Counted from the first letter of the stretch, positions 38,788 to 48,279 are shown. The stretch: DNA of 64,000 nt from Woeseiaceae bacterium (GCA_021773115.1 JAJFKS010000034.1:218795-282794), one strand, 5' to 3'. Notes: generated by a model not told the origin, from the sequence alone. A program made the numbers and translations.

Positions 38788-38863
38788 AAAAGGGGTCAGA
38801 AAAAGGGGTCAGGTTTATTTTTAACTTCGAAAATAAACCTGACCCCTTTTTCTGACCCCTTTT
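38788..38863. repeat. Perfect 34-bp inverted repeat (REP-like element)
   Basis: The arm 38788-38821 is exactly complementary to 38830-38863, with an 8-base loop (TAACTTCG). Each arm contains two direct copies of AAAAGGGGTCAG followed by GTTTATTTT. GGGGTCAG motifs of this type resemble REP/RAYT-associated palindromes in gammaproteobacterial genomes. It lies in the divergent map-rpsB region, ending about 5 bases before the rpsB -35. The A/T runs on both ends would make it look like a two-way terminator, but it lies upstream of both genes. Confidence 0.8.
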
Positions 38864-38867
38864 TTCG

Positions 38868-38896
38868 TTGTTGGGTGCGGCCCGCTATGGTATAAA
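38868..38896 (+). promoter_or_regulatory. rpsB promoter with GC-rich discriminator
   Basis: TTGTTG (38868-38873) and TATAAA (38891-38896) are 17 bases apart, a good sigma-70 pair. The next bases are GCGCGCGCCCC, a GC-rich discriminator of the kind that makes ribosomal promoters sensitive to ppGpp and DksA. The start point should be near 38903, giving a leader of about 118 bases. Confidence 0.65.
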
Positions 38897-38902
38897 GCGC
38901 GC

Positions 38903-39020
38903 GCCCCAGTTACAACTGGGAGCTAATACTTCACACGTATACCGACACATTTCACTGGGTGCCCTGCTAAAAAGGGGTTGTGAGATGGGGTATGCGGAGG
39001 CCTAACCCGGAGAAATCGAT
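38903..39020 (+). promoter_or_regulatory. rpsB leader RNA, candidate S2 autoregulation site
   Basis: The region between the promoter and the rpsB ATG begins with a hairpin (CCCAGTT at 38905 pairs with AACTGGG at 38914) and ends with a ribosome site CCGGAG 8 bases before the ATG. In E. coli and other gammaproteobacteria a conserved rpsB leader binds S2 to repress rpsB-tsf. Location, length and a 5' hairpin fit that role, but I could not compare the sequence with the known leader family. Confidence 0.4.
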
Positions 39021-40103
39021 ATGGCAGACGTAACCATGCGCCAGATGCTAGAGGCTGGCGTGCATTTTGGTCATCAGACCCGTTACTGGAACCCGAAGAT
39101 GTCACCCTACATCTTTGGCGAACGTAACAAAATCCACATTATCAACCTTGAAAAGAGCTTGCCCCTTGCGCGCGAGGCCTGTGCCTTTATTAAAGGTACG
39201 GTCGCCGACGGCGGAAAAGTCCTGTTTGTCGGCACCAAGCGTGCGGCGCGCGAGGCGGTGCAGACGCACGCCAAGCGATGCAGTATGCCGTTTGTCAGTC
39301 AGCGCTGGCTCGGCGGCATGCTGACCAACTACAAGACGATTCGACAGTCGGTTAAACGCCTGACGACGCTTGAGCAGATGGCGGATGAGGGCGCGTTTGA
39401 CGGTCTCACCAAGAAAGAGATCCTCGGACTCAGTCGTGAGCAGGAAAAGCTTGAACGCAGCCTCGGCGGTATCAAAGAAATGCGTACCGTCCCTGATGTT
39501 CTGTTCGTCGTCGATGTGGACCACGAAGACATCGCATTGCGCGAAGCCAAAAAGCTCGGTATTCCTGTCGTCGCTATTGTTGACACCAATTGCTCGCCTG
39601 AAGGCGTCGATTACGTGATTCCAGGTAACGACGATGCAATGCGTGCCATTGAGTTGTACGCGGGGCTGATTGCTGACGCGGTGCTTGATGGCAAGGCGTC
39701 ACTGCCGGATGTTGCGCTTGGTGACGATGACTTTGTTGAGTTGGATGAAGAGGGCAACGTCAAAAAGACGCGAGCCAAGAAACGTCCGGCCAAGAAGTCG
39801 TCCAAGAAAAAAGCGACTGTCAAGAAAGCACCGACCAGGAAAGTTGTCATCAAAGAATCTGACGTCGAAAAGGCGCCGGCTACCGAAGAAAAAGCAGCAG
39901 AGCCAGTGGCTGAGGACGTAGCGGAGCCAAAAACGGAAGCCAAGGCCGAACCAAAAGCCGACGCCGAGCCAAAAGCCAAGGCAGAGCCAAAAGCCGAAGC
40001 CGAGCCTGAAGCAGCCAAGAAAGTCGCTAAAAAGACAGCTAAAAAGACAGCCAAAAAAGTAGCCAAGAAGGCTACGGTTAAGGCTGATAAAGCGGAGGAC
40101 TAG
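39021..40103 (+). CDS. rpsB: 30S ribosomal protein S2 with long Lys/Ala/Glu tail
   Basis: S2 of the small ribosomal subunit, 360 residues instead of the usual 240-250. The core is normal: [22 protein letters not shown] at the start, [20 protein letters not shown] and [20 protein letters not shown]. From about residue 246 a low-complexity tail follows. It begins with [19 protein letters not shown], continues through an acidic [14 protein letters not shown] repeat zone and ends with alternating KKTAKK/KKVAKK. The tail is in frame, in the same operon, and lies directly before tsf (3 bases). It resembles histone-H1-like or AlgP tails. Confidence 0.96.
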   Translation: MADVTMRQMLEAGVHFGHQTRYWNPKMSPYIFGERNKIHIINLEKSLPLAREACAFIKGTVADGGKVLFVGTKRAAREAVQTHAKRCSMPFVSQRWLGGMLTNYKTIRQSVKRLTTLEQMADEGAFDGLTKKEILGLSREQEKLERSLGGIKEMRTVPDVLFVVDVDHEDIALREAKKLGIPVVAIVDTNCSPEGVDYVIPGNDDAMRAIELYAGLIADAVLDGKASLPDVALGDDDFVELDEEGNVKKTRAKKRPAKKSSKKKATVKKAPTRKVVIKESDVEKAPATEEKAAEPVAEDVAEPKTEAKAEPKADAEPKAKAEPKAEAEPEAAKKVAKKTAKKTAKKVAKKATVKADKAED

Positions 40104-40106
40104 ACC

Positions 40107-40982
40107 ATGTCAATTACAGCATCAATGGTTAAAGAGCTTCGCGAGCGCACTGGCGCAGGCATGATGGAGTGCAAGAAAGCCCTCGTTGAAACGGCAGGCG
40201 ATCTCGACGCTGCAGCGGAGGCGCTACGCACCTCCGGTCAGGCAAAAGCCGACAAGAAGGCGGGACGTGTGGCTGCGGACGGCCGGGTTGTCGTCAGCCG
40301 TGGAGGTTCGAAGGCAGTCATCGCAGAAGTCAACTCTGAAACGGATTTCGTGGCGAAAGATGACAACTTCATAGGCTTCGCCGAAGCGGTCGCAAAGGCA
40401 GCACTTGAGAATGGCATTACGGATGTCGCAACACTGGCGACGACCGATATCGGCGATGGTCGAACGGTCGAAGAAGCTCGCACGGAACTCGTTACGAAGG
40501 TCGGTGAGAATATCTCGGTGCGTCGCATTGCGATTATCGACAATGCCGGCCCAATAGGTTCCTATACTCATGGCGCACGTATTGGTTCGGTGGTGGCGCT
40601 CGACGGCGGTGACGAGGAGTTGGCGCGCGATATCGCCATGCATGTTGCCGCGATCAATCCAGCATGCATCGACGAATCGGGTGTTTCTGAAGAAGACCTG
40701 GAGCGCGAGAAGCGTATCTTTTCGGAGCAGGCCGCGGAGTCGGGTAAACCAGCCGACATCATCGAAAAGATGATTACTGGCCGCATTGCCAAGTACCTGA
40801 AAGAGATTACGCTTGTCGGTCAACCGTTTGTTAAAGACGACAAGGTCACGGTCGGCAAGTTGCTGAAGACCCACAAGGCCAGCGTCTCCTGCTTCGTCCG
40901 CTTTGAAGTTGGGGAAGGCATTGAGAAAAAAGAGGACAACTTCGTCGAAGAAGTAATGGCTCAGGTCAACCGCGCCAGCTAA
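40107..40982 (+). CDS. tsf: Elongation factor Ts
   Basis: The guanine-nucleotide exchange factor for EF-Tu, 291 residues. The N-terminal UBA-like part has [19 protein letters not shown], and the core carries [16 protein letters not shown], the TDFV motif that contacts EF-Tu. Two core subdomains follow, with HVAAINP and [13 protein letters not shown]. It lies 3 bases after rpsB and 11 bases before pyrH. Confidence 0.97.
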   Translation: MSITASMVKELRERTGAGMMECKKALVETAGDLDAAAEALRTSGQAKADKKAGRVAADGRVVVSRGGSKAVIAEVNSETDFVAKDDNFIGFAEAVAKAALENGITDVATLATTDIGDGRTVEEARTELVTKVGENISVRRIAIIDNAGPIGSYTHGARIGSVVALDGGDEELARDIAMHVAAINPACIDESGVSEEDLEREKRIFSEQAAESGKPADIIEKMITGRIAKYLKEITLVGQPFVKDDKVTVGKLLKTHKASVSCFVRFEVGEGIEKKEDNFVEEVMAQVNRAS

Positions 40983-40993
40983 AGGGACAGTCT

Positions 40994-41716
40994 ATGAGTG
41001 ACAAGCAAGGCCGGTATCGTCGTGTATTGCTGAAACTCAGCGGTGAAGCGCTGATGGGCGAACTTGATTACGGCATCGAGCCGCGGGTCATTCAACGAAT
41101 CGCCGGTGAAATTGCCACGGCACGCAATGCGGGCGTCGAAATCGCGATTGTTGTCGGTGGCGGCAATATTTTTCGCGGCGAAGGTCTGGCGCGCTCTGGC
41201 ATGGACCGCGTAACAGGCGACTACATGGGCATGCTCGCGACTGTCATGAATGCACTCGCGATTCAGGACGCGCTCGAATCACTTAAGGTATTTGCGCGCG
41301 TCATGTCGGCACTGAAGATCAACCAGGTTTGCGAAGACTATATCCGTCGGCGCGCAGTACGCCACCTGGAGAAGGGTCGGGTTGTCATTCTTGCCGCGGG
41401 CACCGGCAATCCGTTCTTTACCACCGACACTGCGGCGAGCCTGCGTGCTATTGAAATCGGCGCTGACGTGTTGCTGAAAGCCACCAAGGTCGACGGCGTT
41501 TACGATTCGGACCCGATGAACAACCCGGCTGCGAAGCGCTACGAAACGGTGTCCTACGACACGGTTCTTGCGGACAAGCTGAATGTCATGGACGCAACCG
41601 CAATTGTCATGTGCCGCGACAACAATTTGCCCTTACGCGTGTTTGATTTGACCAGGGAAAACGCGCTGCTGCAGGCAATGTCGGGAGATGAAATCGGGAC
41701 CATTGTAACCGCCTGA
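40994..41716 (+). CDS. pyrH: UMP kinase PyrH
   Basis: The hexameric bacterial UMP kinase, which makes UDP for pyrimidine nucleotide supply and is feedback-inhibited by UTP. It has 240 residues. [26 protein letters not shown] and [17 protein letters not shown] are the amino-acid-kinase-fold signatures; [18 protein letters not shown] is also typical. It is cotranscribed with tsf and frr. Confidence 0.97.
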   Translation: MSDKQGRYRRVLLKLSGEALMGELDYGIEPRVIQRIAGEIATARNAGVEIAIVVGGGNIFRGEGLARSGMDRVTGDYMGMLATVMNALAIQDALESLKVFARVMSALKINQVCEDYIRRRAVRHLEKGRVVILAAGTGNPFFTTDTAASLRAIEIGADVLLKATKVDGVYDSDPMNNPAAKRYETVSYDTVLADKLNVMDATAIVMCRDNNLPLRVFDLTRENALLQAMSGDEIGTIVTA

Positions 41717-41746
41717 GCGGGCAAGAAATTACAGAGGGCAATAATC

Positions 41747-42304
41747 GTGTTGGAAGAGATCAAAAAAGATGCTGCTGATCGTATGGCGAAAAGTGTCGCC
41801 TCGCTGAAGCAGGAACTCACCAAGATTCGCACCGGCCGCGCGCACACGAGCTTGCTGGATCACATTACCGTGGAATACTACGGTAGCCAGTCGCCACTGA
41901 ATCAGGTTGCGAACATTGGCGTTGAAGATTCCAGAACGCTGGTTGTGACGCCGTGGGAAAAAGACATGGTGCAGCCGATTGAAAAGGCGATCATGAACTC
42001 GGACCTCGGATTGAATCCTGCAACCGCTGGCACGGTTATTCGCGTGCCGTTGCCCGCGCTAACTGAGGAGCGGCGCAAGGACATGATTCGAGTCGTACGC
42101 AGCGAAGCGGAGGGTGGGCGAATCGCGATTCGCAACATTCGCCGCGATGCGCTGAACGATGTCAAAGAGCTGCTCAAGGAAAAAATGATCGGTGAGGACG
42201 ATGAGCGTCGCGCTGAAGGCGAGGTTCAGGTCATTACTGACAAATATGTTGCGCAGGTTGACGAACTGCTTGCCGAGAAAGAATCTGAATTGATGGAGAT
42301 ATAG
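41747..42304 (+). CDS. frr: Ribosome recycling factor
   Basis: A 185-residue tRNA-mimicking protein that, with EF-G, splits ribosomes after termination. It starts with GTG ([16 protein letters not shown]). The family patterns [26 protein letters not shown] and [16 protein letters not shown] are present, and the C-terminal helix is Glu/Lys-rich. The gene lies 30 bases after pyrH and 30 before uppS. Confidence 0.97.
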   Translation: MLEEIKKDAADRMAKSVASLKQELTKIRTGRAHTSLLDHITVEYYGSQSPLNQVANIGVEDSRTLVVTPWEKDMVQPIEKAIMNSDLGLNPATAGTVIRVPLPALTEERRKDMIRVVRSEAEGGRIAIRNIRRDALNDVKELLKEKMIGEDDERRAEGEVQVITDKYVAQVDELLAEKESELMEI

Positions 42305-42334
42305 GGGTCACACCTTATCTAGGACTTTTTTAAC

Positions 42335-43093
42335 GTGTCAGAACCATCCAGCAAAACCTTGAGGACTGACAATGTGCCGCGGCATGTTGCAATCATCATG
42401 GATGGCAACGGACGCTGGGCTAAGGCCAAAAATAAAGCACGCCATGCAGGCCATCGTGCCGGTGTAAAATCCGTTCGGATGTCTGTCGAAACGGCGGCGC
42501 AACGCGGTGTGCAGTATCTGACGTTGTTTGCATTCAGTAGTGAAAACTGGGCCCGACCGGAAGATGAAGTCAGTGCGTTGATGAATTTGTTTGTGGAAGC
42601 GTTGCGACGAGAAGTGACTGAGTTGCATCGTAACAATGTAAGACTGAAATTTGTCGGTGCCCTGGATGAGCTGAATCCGGGTTTGCGCAGCAAGATCGCG
42701 GAAGCCGAGGCGAAAACGGCGAACAACAACGGCCTGCGACTCACCGTGGCAATCGCCTATGGGGGGCGCTGGGATATTGTGCAGGCGACTCGTGCACTGG
42801 CACGCCGGGTTGCCGATGGCAGCATGGAAATCGACGACATCGACGACAAGCAGTTTGCCGCCGAACTACAGTTGTCGGAAACGCCGGATCCGGATTTGTT
42901 GATTCGTACCGGTGGTGAGCAGCGAATCAGCAATTTTCTGCTGTGGAATCTCGCCTACGCGGAACTCTTGTTCACCGACGTTCTGTGGCCGGAGTTTGAT
43001 CAGGCAGCATTTGATGAGGCGTTGTCATACTACGCCGGGAAGCAACGGCGATACGGGCATACAGGTGACCAGGTTGAGGCTATACGATGCTGA
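42335..43093 (+). CDS. uppS: Isoprenyl (undecaprenyl) diphosphate synthase
   Basis: A cis-prenyltransferase of 252 residues that extends farnesyl diphosphate with IPP to the C55 lipid carrier for cell-wall synthesis. HVAIIMDGNGRWAKAKNKAR carries the catalytic Asp, then FAFSSENWARP, and the C-terminal DLLIRTGGEQRISNFLLWNLAYAEL. GTG start at 42335 with AGGA about 10 bases upstream. Its stop overlaps the cdsA start. The enzyme needs IPP, yet the MEP genes usual in this cluster are missing. Confidence 0.96.
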   Translation: MSEPSSKTLRTDNVPRHVAIIMDGNGRWAKAKNKARHAGHRAGVKSVRMSVETAAQRGVQYLTLFAFSSENWARPEDEVSALMNLFVEALRREVTELHRNNVRLKFVGALDELNPGLRSKIAEAEAKTANNNGLRLTVAIAYGGRWDIVQATRALARRVADGSMEIDDIDDKQFAAELQLSETPDPDLLIRTGGEQRISNFLLWNLAYAELLFTDVLWPEFDQAAFDEALSYYAGKQRRYGHTGDQVEAIRC

Positions 43094-43875
43094 AGACGCG
43101 AATAATCACTGCGATAATTTCGTTACTGGTGCTTGGCGCCGTGCTGTTCAAACTACCGCCAACGGCAGTCTCCGTTGTTCTCGGTGTGTTAATTCTCGCC
43201 GGCGCCTGGGAGTGGTCCGGGTTTCTCGGTTTGGCGGCGACGTCGACCCGCCTGCTATACGTTGTACTCATCGCTGTGCTCGCTTGTGTGGTCTTGTTCA
43301 TGTTCCCGAGTCGAGTCGACCTGATACTTCAGGTGGCCTGTGTGTGGTGGTTCATCGCATTTATCTGGACTTTCCTGTTTCCGACGCCGATACCCGCAGC
43401 GGTTCGCTGGTTGTGCGGGGCATTGGTCCTGGTGCCATTATTCTTCGCGTTGCTGAGACTGTACGATCTTGACCCCCAGCTGCTGCTATTTGCCTTGCTG
43501 ATCGTGTGGGCAGCCGACATCGGTGCTTACTTTGCAGGTAAGCAGTTTGGCCGCGTCAAACTTGCGCCCAACATCAGCCCGGGTAAGACATGGGAAGGGG
43601 TTTTTGGGGGTCTGCTGCTGGTTGCTGGCTTGTCTTTAGTCTGGGGGAAAGTTCAGGATTTACCGCTCCTGGTTGTGGTGCCGTTTAGTCTTGCTGTTGC
43701 GGCGTTGTCGATTGTTGGTGACCTGACGGTCAGCATGTTCAAGCGTACCGCGGGCGTCAAAGACAGTGGCAAGCTTTTCCCAGGCCACGGCGGTGTCCTT
43801 GATCGTGTTGACAGTGTCGCTGCTGCCGCGCCGCTATTTGCGCTCGGTTCTGTCTGGCTGGGTTTGGTCAGTTGA
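43087..43875 (+). CDS. cdsA: Phosphatidate cytidylyltransferase CdsA
   Basis: A 262-residue polytopic membrane enzyme that makes CDP-diacylglycerol from phosphatidate and CTP. About eight hydrophobic segments are visible. The family signature near the end reads SIVGDLTVSMFKRTAGVKDSGKLFPGHGGVLDRVDSV. The start overlaps uppS by 7 bases. In many gammaproteobacteria dxr follows; here a 99-base gap leads directly to rseP. Confidence 0.95.
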   Translation: MLKTRIITAIISLLVLGAVLFKLPPTAVSVVLGVLILAGAWEWSGFLGLAATSTRLLYVVLIAVLACVVLFMFPSRVDLILQVACVWWFIAFIWTFLFPTPIPAAVRWLCGALVLVPLFFALLRLYDLDPQLLLFALLIVWAADIGAYFAGKQFGRVKLAPNISPGKTWEGVFGGLLLVAGLSLVWGKVQDLPLLVVVPFSLAVAALSIVGDLTVSMFKRTAGVKDSGKLFPGHGGVLDRVDSVAAAAPLFALGSVWLGLVS

Positions 43876-43974
43876 GTTGTTCAGCTGGCGTTCACTGCCA
43901 GGACCTTAGTGTGGCGTGTAACATTGCGGGAACTGCAAGTCCCAATGTCAGTCCACATGAAATGATGGCAAAGC

Positions 43975-45318
43975 ATGACTGAATTTCTAAGTAATCTGGC
44001 CGCCTTCGTCGTACTGATCAGTATTCTGGTCGCGGTACACGAATACGGGCACTACATTGTCGGCCGCTGGACCGGTATGAAAGTACTGCGTTTCTCAATT
44101 GGTTTCGGCAAGCCCGTATTGACGCACATCGGTGGCAAAGACGGTACGGAATATTGCATCTCTGCGATTCCGCTTGGCGGCTATGTCAAGTTCCTGGACA
44201 GCCGTGAAAGCGACATCGCGCCGGAAGACGTAGGCCGCGCATTCGACCATCGACCTATTCCCGCACGTATTGCGGTACTGCTTGCGGGCCCGGCCTTCAA
44301 TTTTATTTTCGCGATTGCGGCCTACTGGCTGCTATTTGCCGGCGGTGTGCTTGTGTCGCAGCCGGCTGTTGGCGACGTCGTCCAGGACTCTCATGCGGAG
44401 CGGGCGGGGCTTGTGTTCGGCGACAAGATTATTGCCGTTGGTGACAGCAGGACAGGTGAATGGGAAGAAACGCTGGTTGCGATTCTTGGCGAGATGGTCG
44501 ACGACGGCAAGATTCCGATGACGCTGCAAACGGCAGCTGGTGAAGAGCGCCATACCGTAATTGATGTCGGCTCGGACAAGACCCGACTGACAGAACCCGG
44601 ACAACTGTTCGACGGGCTGGGCTTTGTACCCTGGCAGCCTCCGGCAATCATCGGCAATCTGCCAGACGACGGCGCCGCTCATGCGGCTGGCTTGGCCATC
44701 GGTGATCGTATCGCTGCGATTGACGGCGAAAAAATAAATAATTTCAATGAATTAAGGGCTGTTGTCGAACCGAGGCCGGGCAAGGAAGTCACGGTTGAAT
44801 TTGTACGTGATGGCGTATCGCGCTCGCTTAATCTGGTGCTCGGCGAGCACGAGGTGGATGGCGAGAAGCTGGGCTTGCTGGGTGTCGCGCTATCCGAGGC
44901 AACTGGCGACTATTACGTCCGTCGCGCGTACACGCCGCTGCAGTCGCTGGGCGCCGCCGCTGACAAGACCTGGTCGTCAACGGTCTTCACAGTACAGATG
45001 TTGGGCCGCATGGTGACAGGCGATGTGTCGATAAAAAATATCAGCGGACCCATTAATATCGCACGCATCGCCGGTGCATCCGTTGATCGAGGCTGGCGCT
45101 ATGCGGTCGGAATTCTTGCAATTATCAGTATCAGTCTGGGTGTGCTTAATCTGCTGCCGATTCCGGTTCTGGATGGCGGTCAGATCGTCTATCAACTGGT
45201 CGAAGCACTGAAAGGTGCGCCGATGACCGAACGCGCGCAGATTATTGGGCAACAAGCAGGCATACTCGCCTTGCTGCTGCTCATGAGCTTCGCTTTTTAC
45301 AACGATATATTCGGCTAA
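43975..45318 (+). CDS. rseP: Site-2 intramembrane protease RseP
   Basis: A 447-residue inner-membrane zinc protease that completes cleavage of the anti-sigma factor RseA and clears signal peptides. HEXXH is in VAVHEYGHYIVGRW near residue 22. Two PDZ regions lie in the periplasmic part (GLVFGDKIIAVGD and GLAIGDRIAAIDG), and the third membrane segment region contains LLPIPVLDGGQI. The gene lies between cdsA and bamA, as usual apart from missing dxr. Confidence 0.96.
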   Translation: MTEFLSNLAAFVVLISILVAVHEYGHYIVGRWTGMKVLRFSIGFGKPVLTHIGGKDGTEYCISAIPLGGYVKFLDSRESDIAPEDVGRAFDHRPIPARIAVLLAGPAFNFIFAIAAYWLLFAGGVLVSQPAVGDVVQDSHAERAGLVFGDKIIAVGDSRTGEWEETLVAILGEMVDDGKIPMTLQTAAGEERHTVIDVGSDKTRLTEPGQLFDGLGFVPWQPPAIIGNLPDDGAAHAAGLAIGDRIAAIDGEKINNFNELRAVVEPRPGKEVTVEFVRDGVSRSLNLVLGEHEVDGEKLGLLGVALSEATGDYYVRRAYTPLQSLGAAADKTWSSTVFTVQMLGRMVTGDVSIKNISGPINIARIAGASVDRGWRYAVGILAIISISLGVLNLLPIPVLDGGQIVYQLVEALKGAPMTERAQIIGQQAGILALLLLMSFAFYNDIFG

Positions 45319-45333
45319 CGGTAATACTTGTAG

Positions 45334-47709
45334 ATGAGAAGATTTTTACTCGCATTTTTGGCATTGATTCCGCTCACAGGATTCGCGGCCGGCGAATTTG
45401 TGGTCAAGGATATGCGGGTCGAAGGGCTGCAACGCATTTCCGAGGGAACGGTATTCAACTACCTGCCTATTAATATCGGCGATACTGTCGACAGCGTACG
45501 TATCGGCGAAGCTGTGCGCGCACTGTATGGACAGAGCCTGTTTGATGACATCGAAATGCGGCGCGACGGCGAGACACTGGTCATTGTTGTCAAAGAACGG
45601 CCATCAATTGAGAATTTTACAATTGACGGCAACAAGGACATCAAGACCGAAGACTTGATGGAGTCTTTGCGCGGTGTCGGTTTGGCGCGCGGCCGGACCT
45701 TTGACCGCTCTGTTCTCGACAATGTTGAGATGTTTTTGCGGGAACAATACTACGATCGCGGCAAGTACGGCGTAGAAATCAAGACCGACATTATCGACCG
45801 TCCCAACAATACGGTTGCGGTCAAGATTGACGTGAAAGAAGGCGACCGCGCAAAAATCCGACAGGTGAATATTGTCGGCAATGATTCGTTTGATGAGAAA
45901 GAGATTCGCGAAGATTTCACGTTGGATACCGCGAACTGGTTGTCCTGGATTCGACAGGACGACCGCTATGCGAAAGAGGCGCTGGAAGGCGACCTTGAAA
46001 TCTTACGGTCCTTTTACATGGACCGCGGCTACGCCGATTTCCGAATTGAGTCGACGCAAGTTGCGATTTCTCCGAATAAGAAAGATATTTTTGTGACCAT
46101 CAATGTTCGTGAAGGTGATGTCTACACAATTTCTGAAATCAAGATCGTCGGTGAAATGGTTGTTCCGGAATTGCTCCTGCGCGGGCTTGTATTTGCGCAG
46201 CCGGGGTCGGTATTTAATCAAAATCTGCTGACGCGATCTGCCGATTTCATGCAGTTCCGTTTGGGCGAGGAAGGCTACGCAAACGCGGAGATCGAACCGG
46301 TTCCTGAACTTGACAATGATGCCAAGACTGCAGCGGTTACGTTTTACGTAAACCCGCAAAATCGCGTTTACGTGCGAAAGATCAAGTTTAACGGTGTGAA
46401 CCAGGTCAACGACGAGGTGCTGCGTCGCGAGGTTCGGCAAATGGAAGGCTCGTACCTTTCAAACTCACTAATGGATCGCTCCAAGATTCTGTTGCAGCGC
46501 CTGCCGTATATCGAACCGGGAGTCGATTACCGCACCACGCCGGTTCCGGGCAGCCCCGATCTGGTCGATGTTGATATCGATCTCGAATACCGCATGCCAG
46601 GTCAATTCTCTGGCGGTGTCGGCTATTCGGAATCGCAGAAACTGCTGCTCAACGGCAGCATCGTGCACACCAACTTTCTGGGTAGCGGAAACCGCGTCGC
46701 GCTGGAATTGAACTCCGGTCGCTTCCAGAAGCTCTACAGTCTTTCGCACACCGATCCGTTCCGGACCATGGATGGCGTGCGGCGAACAGTTAGTATTAAC
46801 TATCGTGACATCACGCAGTTTACTTCTGCGTCATCGGACTTCTCGACGACGAGCGCCGGCGCAACTGTTGACTACGGCTACCCGATCTCCGAGTTTCAGA
46901 GCCTGTCGTTCGGTCTCTCGTTTCAACATGCGGAACTGGTGTCATCTTCGAACAGCACGCTGCAGGCACAGGAATGGGTCGCCAACAACGGCAATCCGTT
47001 TGTCGAAGATATTGGCAGTGGTGTTGTCTTTTTCGGTACCGAATTCGACACGTTTGAGGCGATAGCAGGTTGGTCCTACGATAGTCGCAACCGTACGCTG
47101 TTTGCGACTCGCGGTACTCACCAACAGCTGTTTCTTAGCATGGCAATTCCGGGCAGCGACGTCGAGTACTACCAGGCGCGCTATAACTTCACAAAATACT
47201 TCCCGATAACGCAGCGCTGGATTATCGCCGCAAATTCCGAACTGGGGATAAGCGAAGGCCTCGGTAACACCACAGCGACACCGCCGTTCAAGCAGTTTTT
47301 CGGCGGCGGACCGCAATCGGTTCGAGGTTTCAAGGAATCCTACCTGGGTCCGCGTGACAGCTTCGGGCGTCCCTATGGCGGCAACGTCTTGGTGGCTGGG
47401 CAAGTTGAGCTTATAATCCCGCTGCCGGATAAATTCGCAAGCCAGGCCAGGGCGAGCATTTTCTATGACTTCGGCAACGTGTTCAGCACGGGTGAGGTTG
47501 GTTTCACGGATAAGTTGGGTACGCCGTTGGAATACAGCCCGGATTTTGATGAGCTGCGTACGTCGGTAGGCATCGGTGTGCAATGGTTGGCGCCACTGGG
47601 GCTATTCAGATTCAGCTACGCGTTTCCTCTCAATGAGTTTAAGGGTAACGACAGATTTTACGGAGACGAAGTCGAACGATTTCAGTTTTCCATCGGACAA
47701 GCGTTTTAA
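45334..47709 (+). CDS. bamA: Outer-membrane assembly factor BamA
   Basis: The central Omp85 protein that folds outer-membrane beta-barrel proteins, 791 residues. A signal peptide (FLLAFLALIPLTGFAAG) precedes five POTRA domains (about residues 22-420, starting FVVKDMRVEGLQRISEGTVF) and a C-terminal barrel. GGGPQSVRGFKESYLGPRD is the conserved loop-6 VRGF/Y motif, and the last residue is Phe as expected for barrel insertion. It is followed after 13 bases by skp. Confidence 0.97.
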   Translation: MRRFLLAFLALIPLTGFAAGEFVVKDMRVEGLQRISEGTVFNYLPINIGDTVDSVRIGEAVRALYGQSLFDDIEMRRDGETLVIVVKERPSIENFTIDGNKDIKTEDLMESLRGVGLARGRTFDRSVLDNVEMFLREQYYDRGKYGVEIKTDIIDRPNNTVAVKIDVKEGDRAKIRQVNIVGNDSFDEKEIREDFTLDTANWLSWIRQDDRYAKEALEGDLEILRSFYMDRGYADFRIESTQVAISPNKKDIFVTINVREGDVYTISEIKIVGEMVVPELLLRGLVFAQPGSVFNQNLLTRSADFMQFRLGEEGYANAEIEPVPELDNDAKTAAVTFYVNPQNRVYVRKIKFNGVNQVNDEVLRREVRQMEGSYLSNSLMDRSKILLQRLPYIEPGVDYRTTPVPGSPDLVDVDIDLEYRMPGQFSGGVGYSESQKLLLNGSIVHTNFLGSGNRVALELNSGRFQKLYSLSHTDPFRTMDGVRRTVSINYRDITQFTSASSDFSTTSAGATVDYGYPISEFQSLSFGLSFQHAELVSSSNSTLQAQEWVANNGNPFVEDIGSGVVFFGTEFDTFEAIAGWSYDSRNRTLFATRGTHQQLFLSMAIPGSDVEYYQARYNFTKYFPITQRWIIAANSELGISEGLGNTTATPPFKQFFGGGPQSVRGFKESYLGPRDSFGRPYGGNVLVAGQVELIIPLPDKFASQARASIFYDFGNVFSTGEVGFTDKLGTPLEYSPDFDELRTSVGIGVQWLAPLGLFRFSYAFPLNEFKGNDRFYGDEVERFQFSIGQAF

Positions 47710-47722
47710 GGGAATGGGATAG

Positions 47723-48259
47723 ATGAGTTTTATGAAGAATCAAATTATTAAAATAGCAATTGGCGTCGTCACGGTGTGCGTATTTGCACTTCCGGCTGCG
47801 GCACAAGAAACCAAGATTGGCGTTGTGAGTCTGCAAGCGATCGTCGAACGTGCACCTCAGACGAAAGCCGTGATGGACGCCTTGCGTGAGGAGTTTGCAC
47901 CTCGTGAACGCGAAATTCTTGCCAAGCAGAAGGAAATTGAAGATCTGCAGGCCAAAGTCCAAAAAGACCTGGCGGTTATGGGCGAAACGGAACGTCGCAA
48001 TGCTGAGAAAAATTTGCGTGACCTGGGTCGCGACTTTCAGCGCATGCAAACTGAGTATCAGGAAGACAGCAATGTTCGCCAGAACGAAGAGTTCGGCGTA
48101 TTGCAACGTTCTGTATTGAAAGATGTCCAGGACTATGCACAAGCGCAAGGCTATGACCTGATCGTCGGCGACGGGGTGTTGTACGTCAGTAGCTCAGTCA
48201 ACATCACCGAAGAAGTTCTAAATTCGATCGTGGCCAAATACCAAGCGACGGCAGAATAA
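47723..48259 (+). CDS. skp: Periplasmic chaperone Skp (OmpH)
   Basis: A 178-residue periplasmic holdase for outer-membrane proteins on their way to BamA. It has a signal peptide (IAIGVVTVCVFALPAAAQ), a short strand (TKIGVVSLQAIVERAPQ) and long charged coiled-coil arms (about residues 60-130), then a strand segment (YDLIVGDGVLYVSSSVNIT). An internal ATG nine bases later is possible as start. Order bamA-skp-lpxD is standard. Confidence 0.93.
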   Translation: MSFMKNQIIKIAIGVVTVCVFALPAAAQETKIGVVSLQAIVERAPQTKAVMDALREEFAPREREILAKQKEIEDLQAKVQKDLAVMGETERRNAEKNLRDLGRDFQRMQTEYQEDSNVRQNEEFGVLQRSVLKDVQDYAQAQGYDLIVGDGVLYVSSSVNITEEVLNSIVAKYQATAE

Positions 48260-48279
48260 TCTGGCAGCGGCCGACTTGT

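Noticed and set aside
38788..38863. The 34-bp inverted repeat as an ordinary terminator of map or rpsB.
   Set aside because: Both genes point away from it, so it is upstream of each; termination there would silence the gene it precedes.
39931..40035. Short direct repeats (GAGCCAAAAGCC type) considered as a tandem or CRISPR-like array.
   Set aside because: They are coding repeats for AEPKA units, without unique spacers and inside rpsB.
39611..40066. Minus-strand reading frame rich in Ala/Ser/Phe opposite the rpsB tail.
   Set aside because: It is a by-product of the low-complexity Lys/Ala/Glu repeat codons of rpsB.
43921..43948. Stem ACATT/AATGT with GGGA/TCCC in the cdsA-rseP gap.
   Set aside because: It is bulged and has no T-run; no terminator or regulatory role can be supported.
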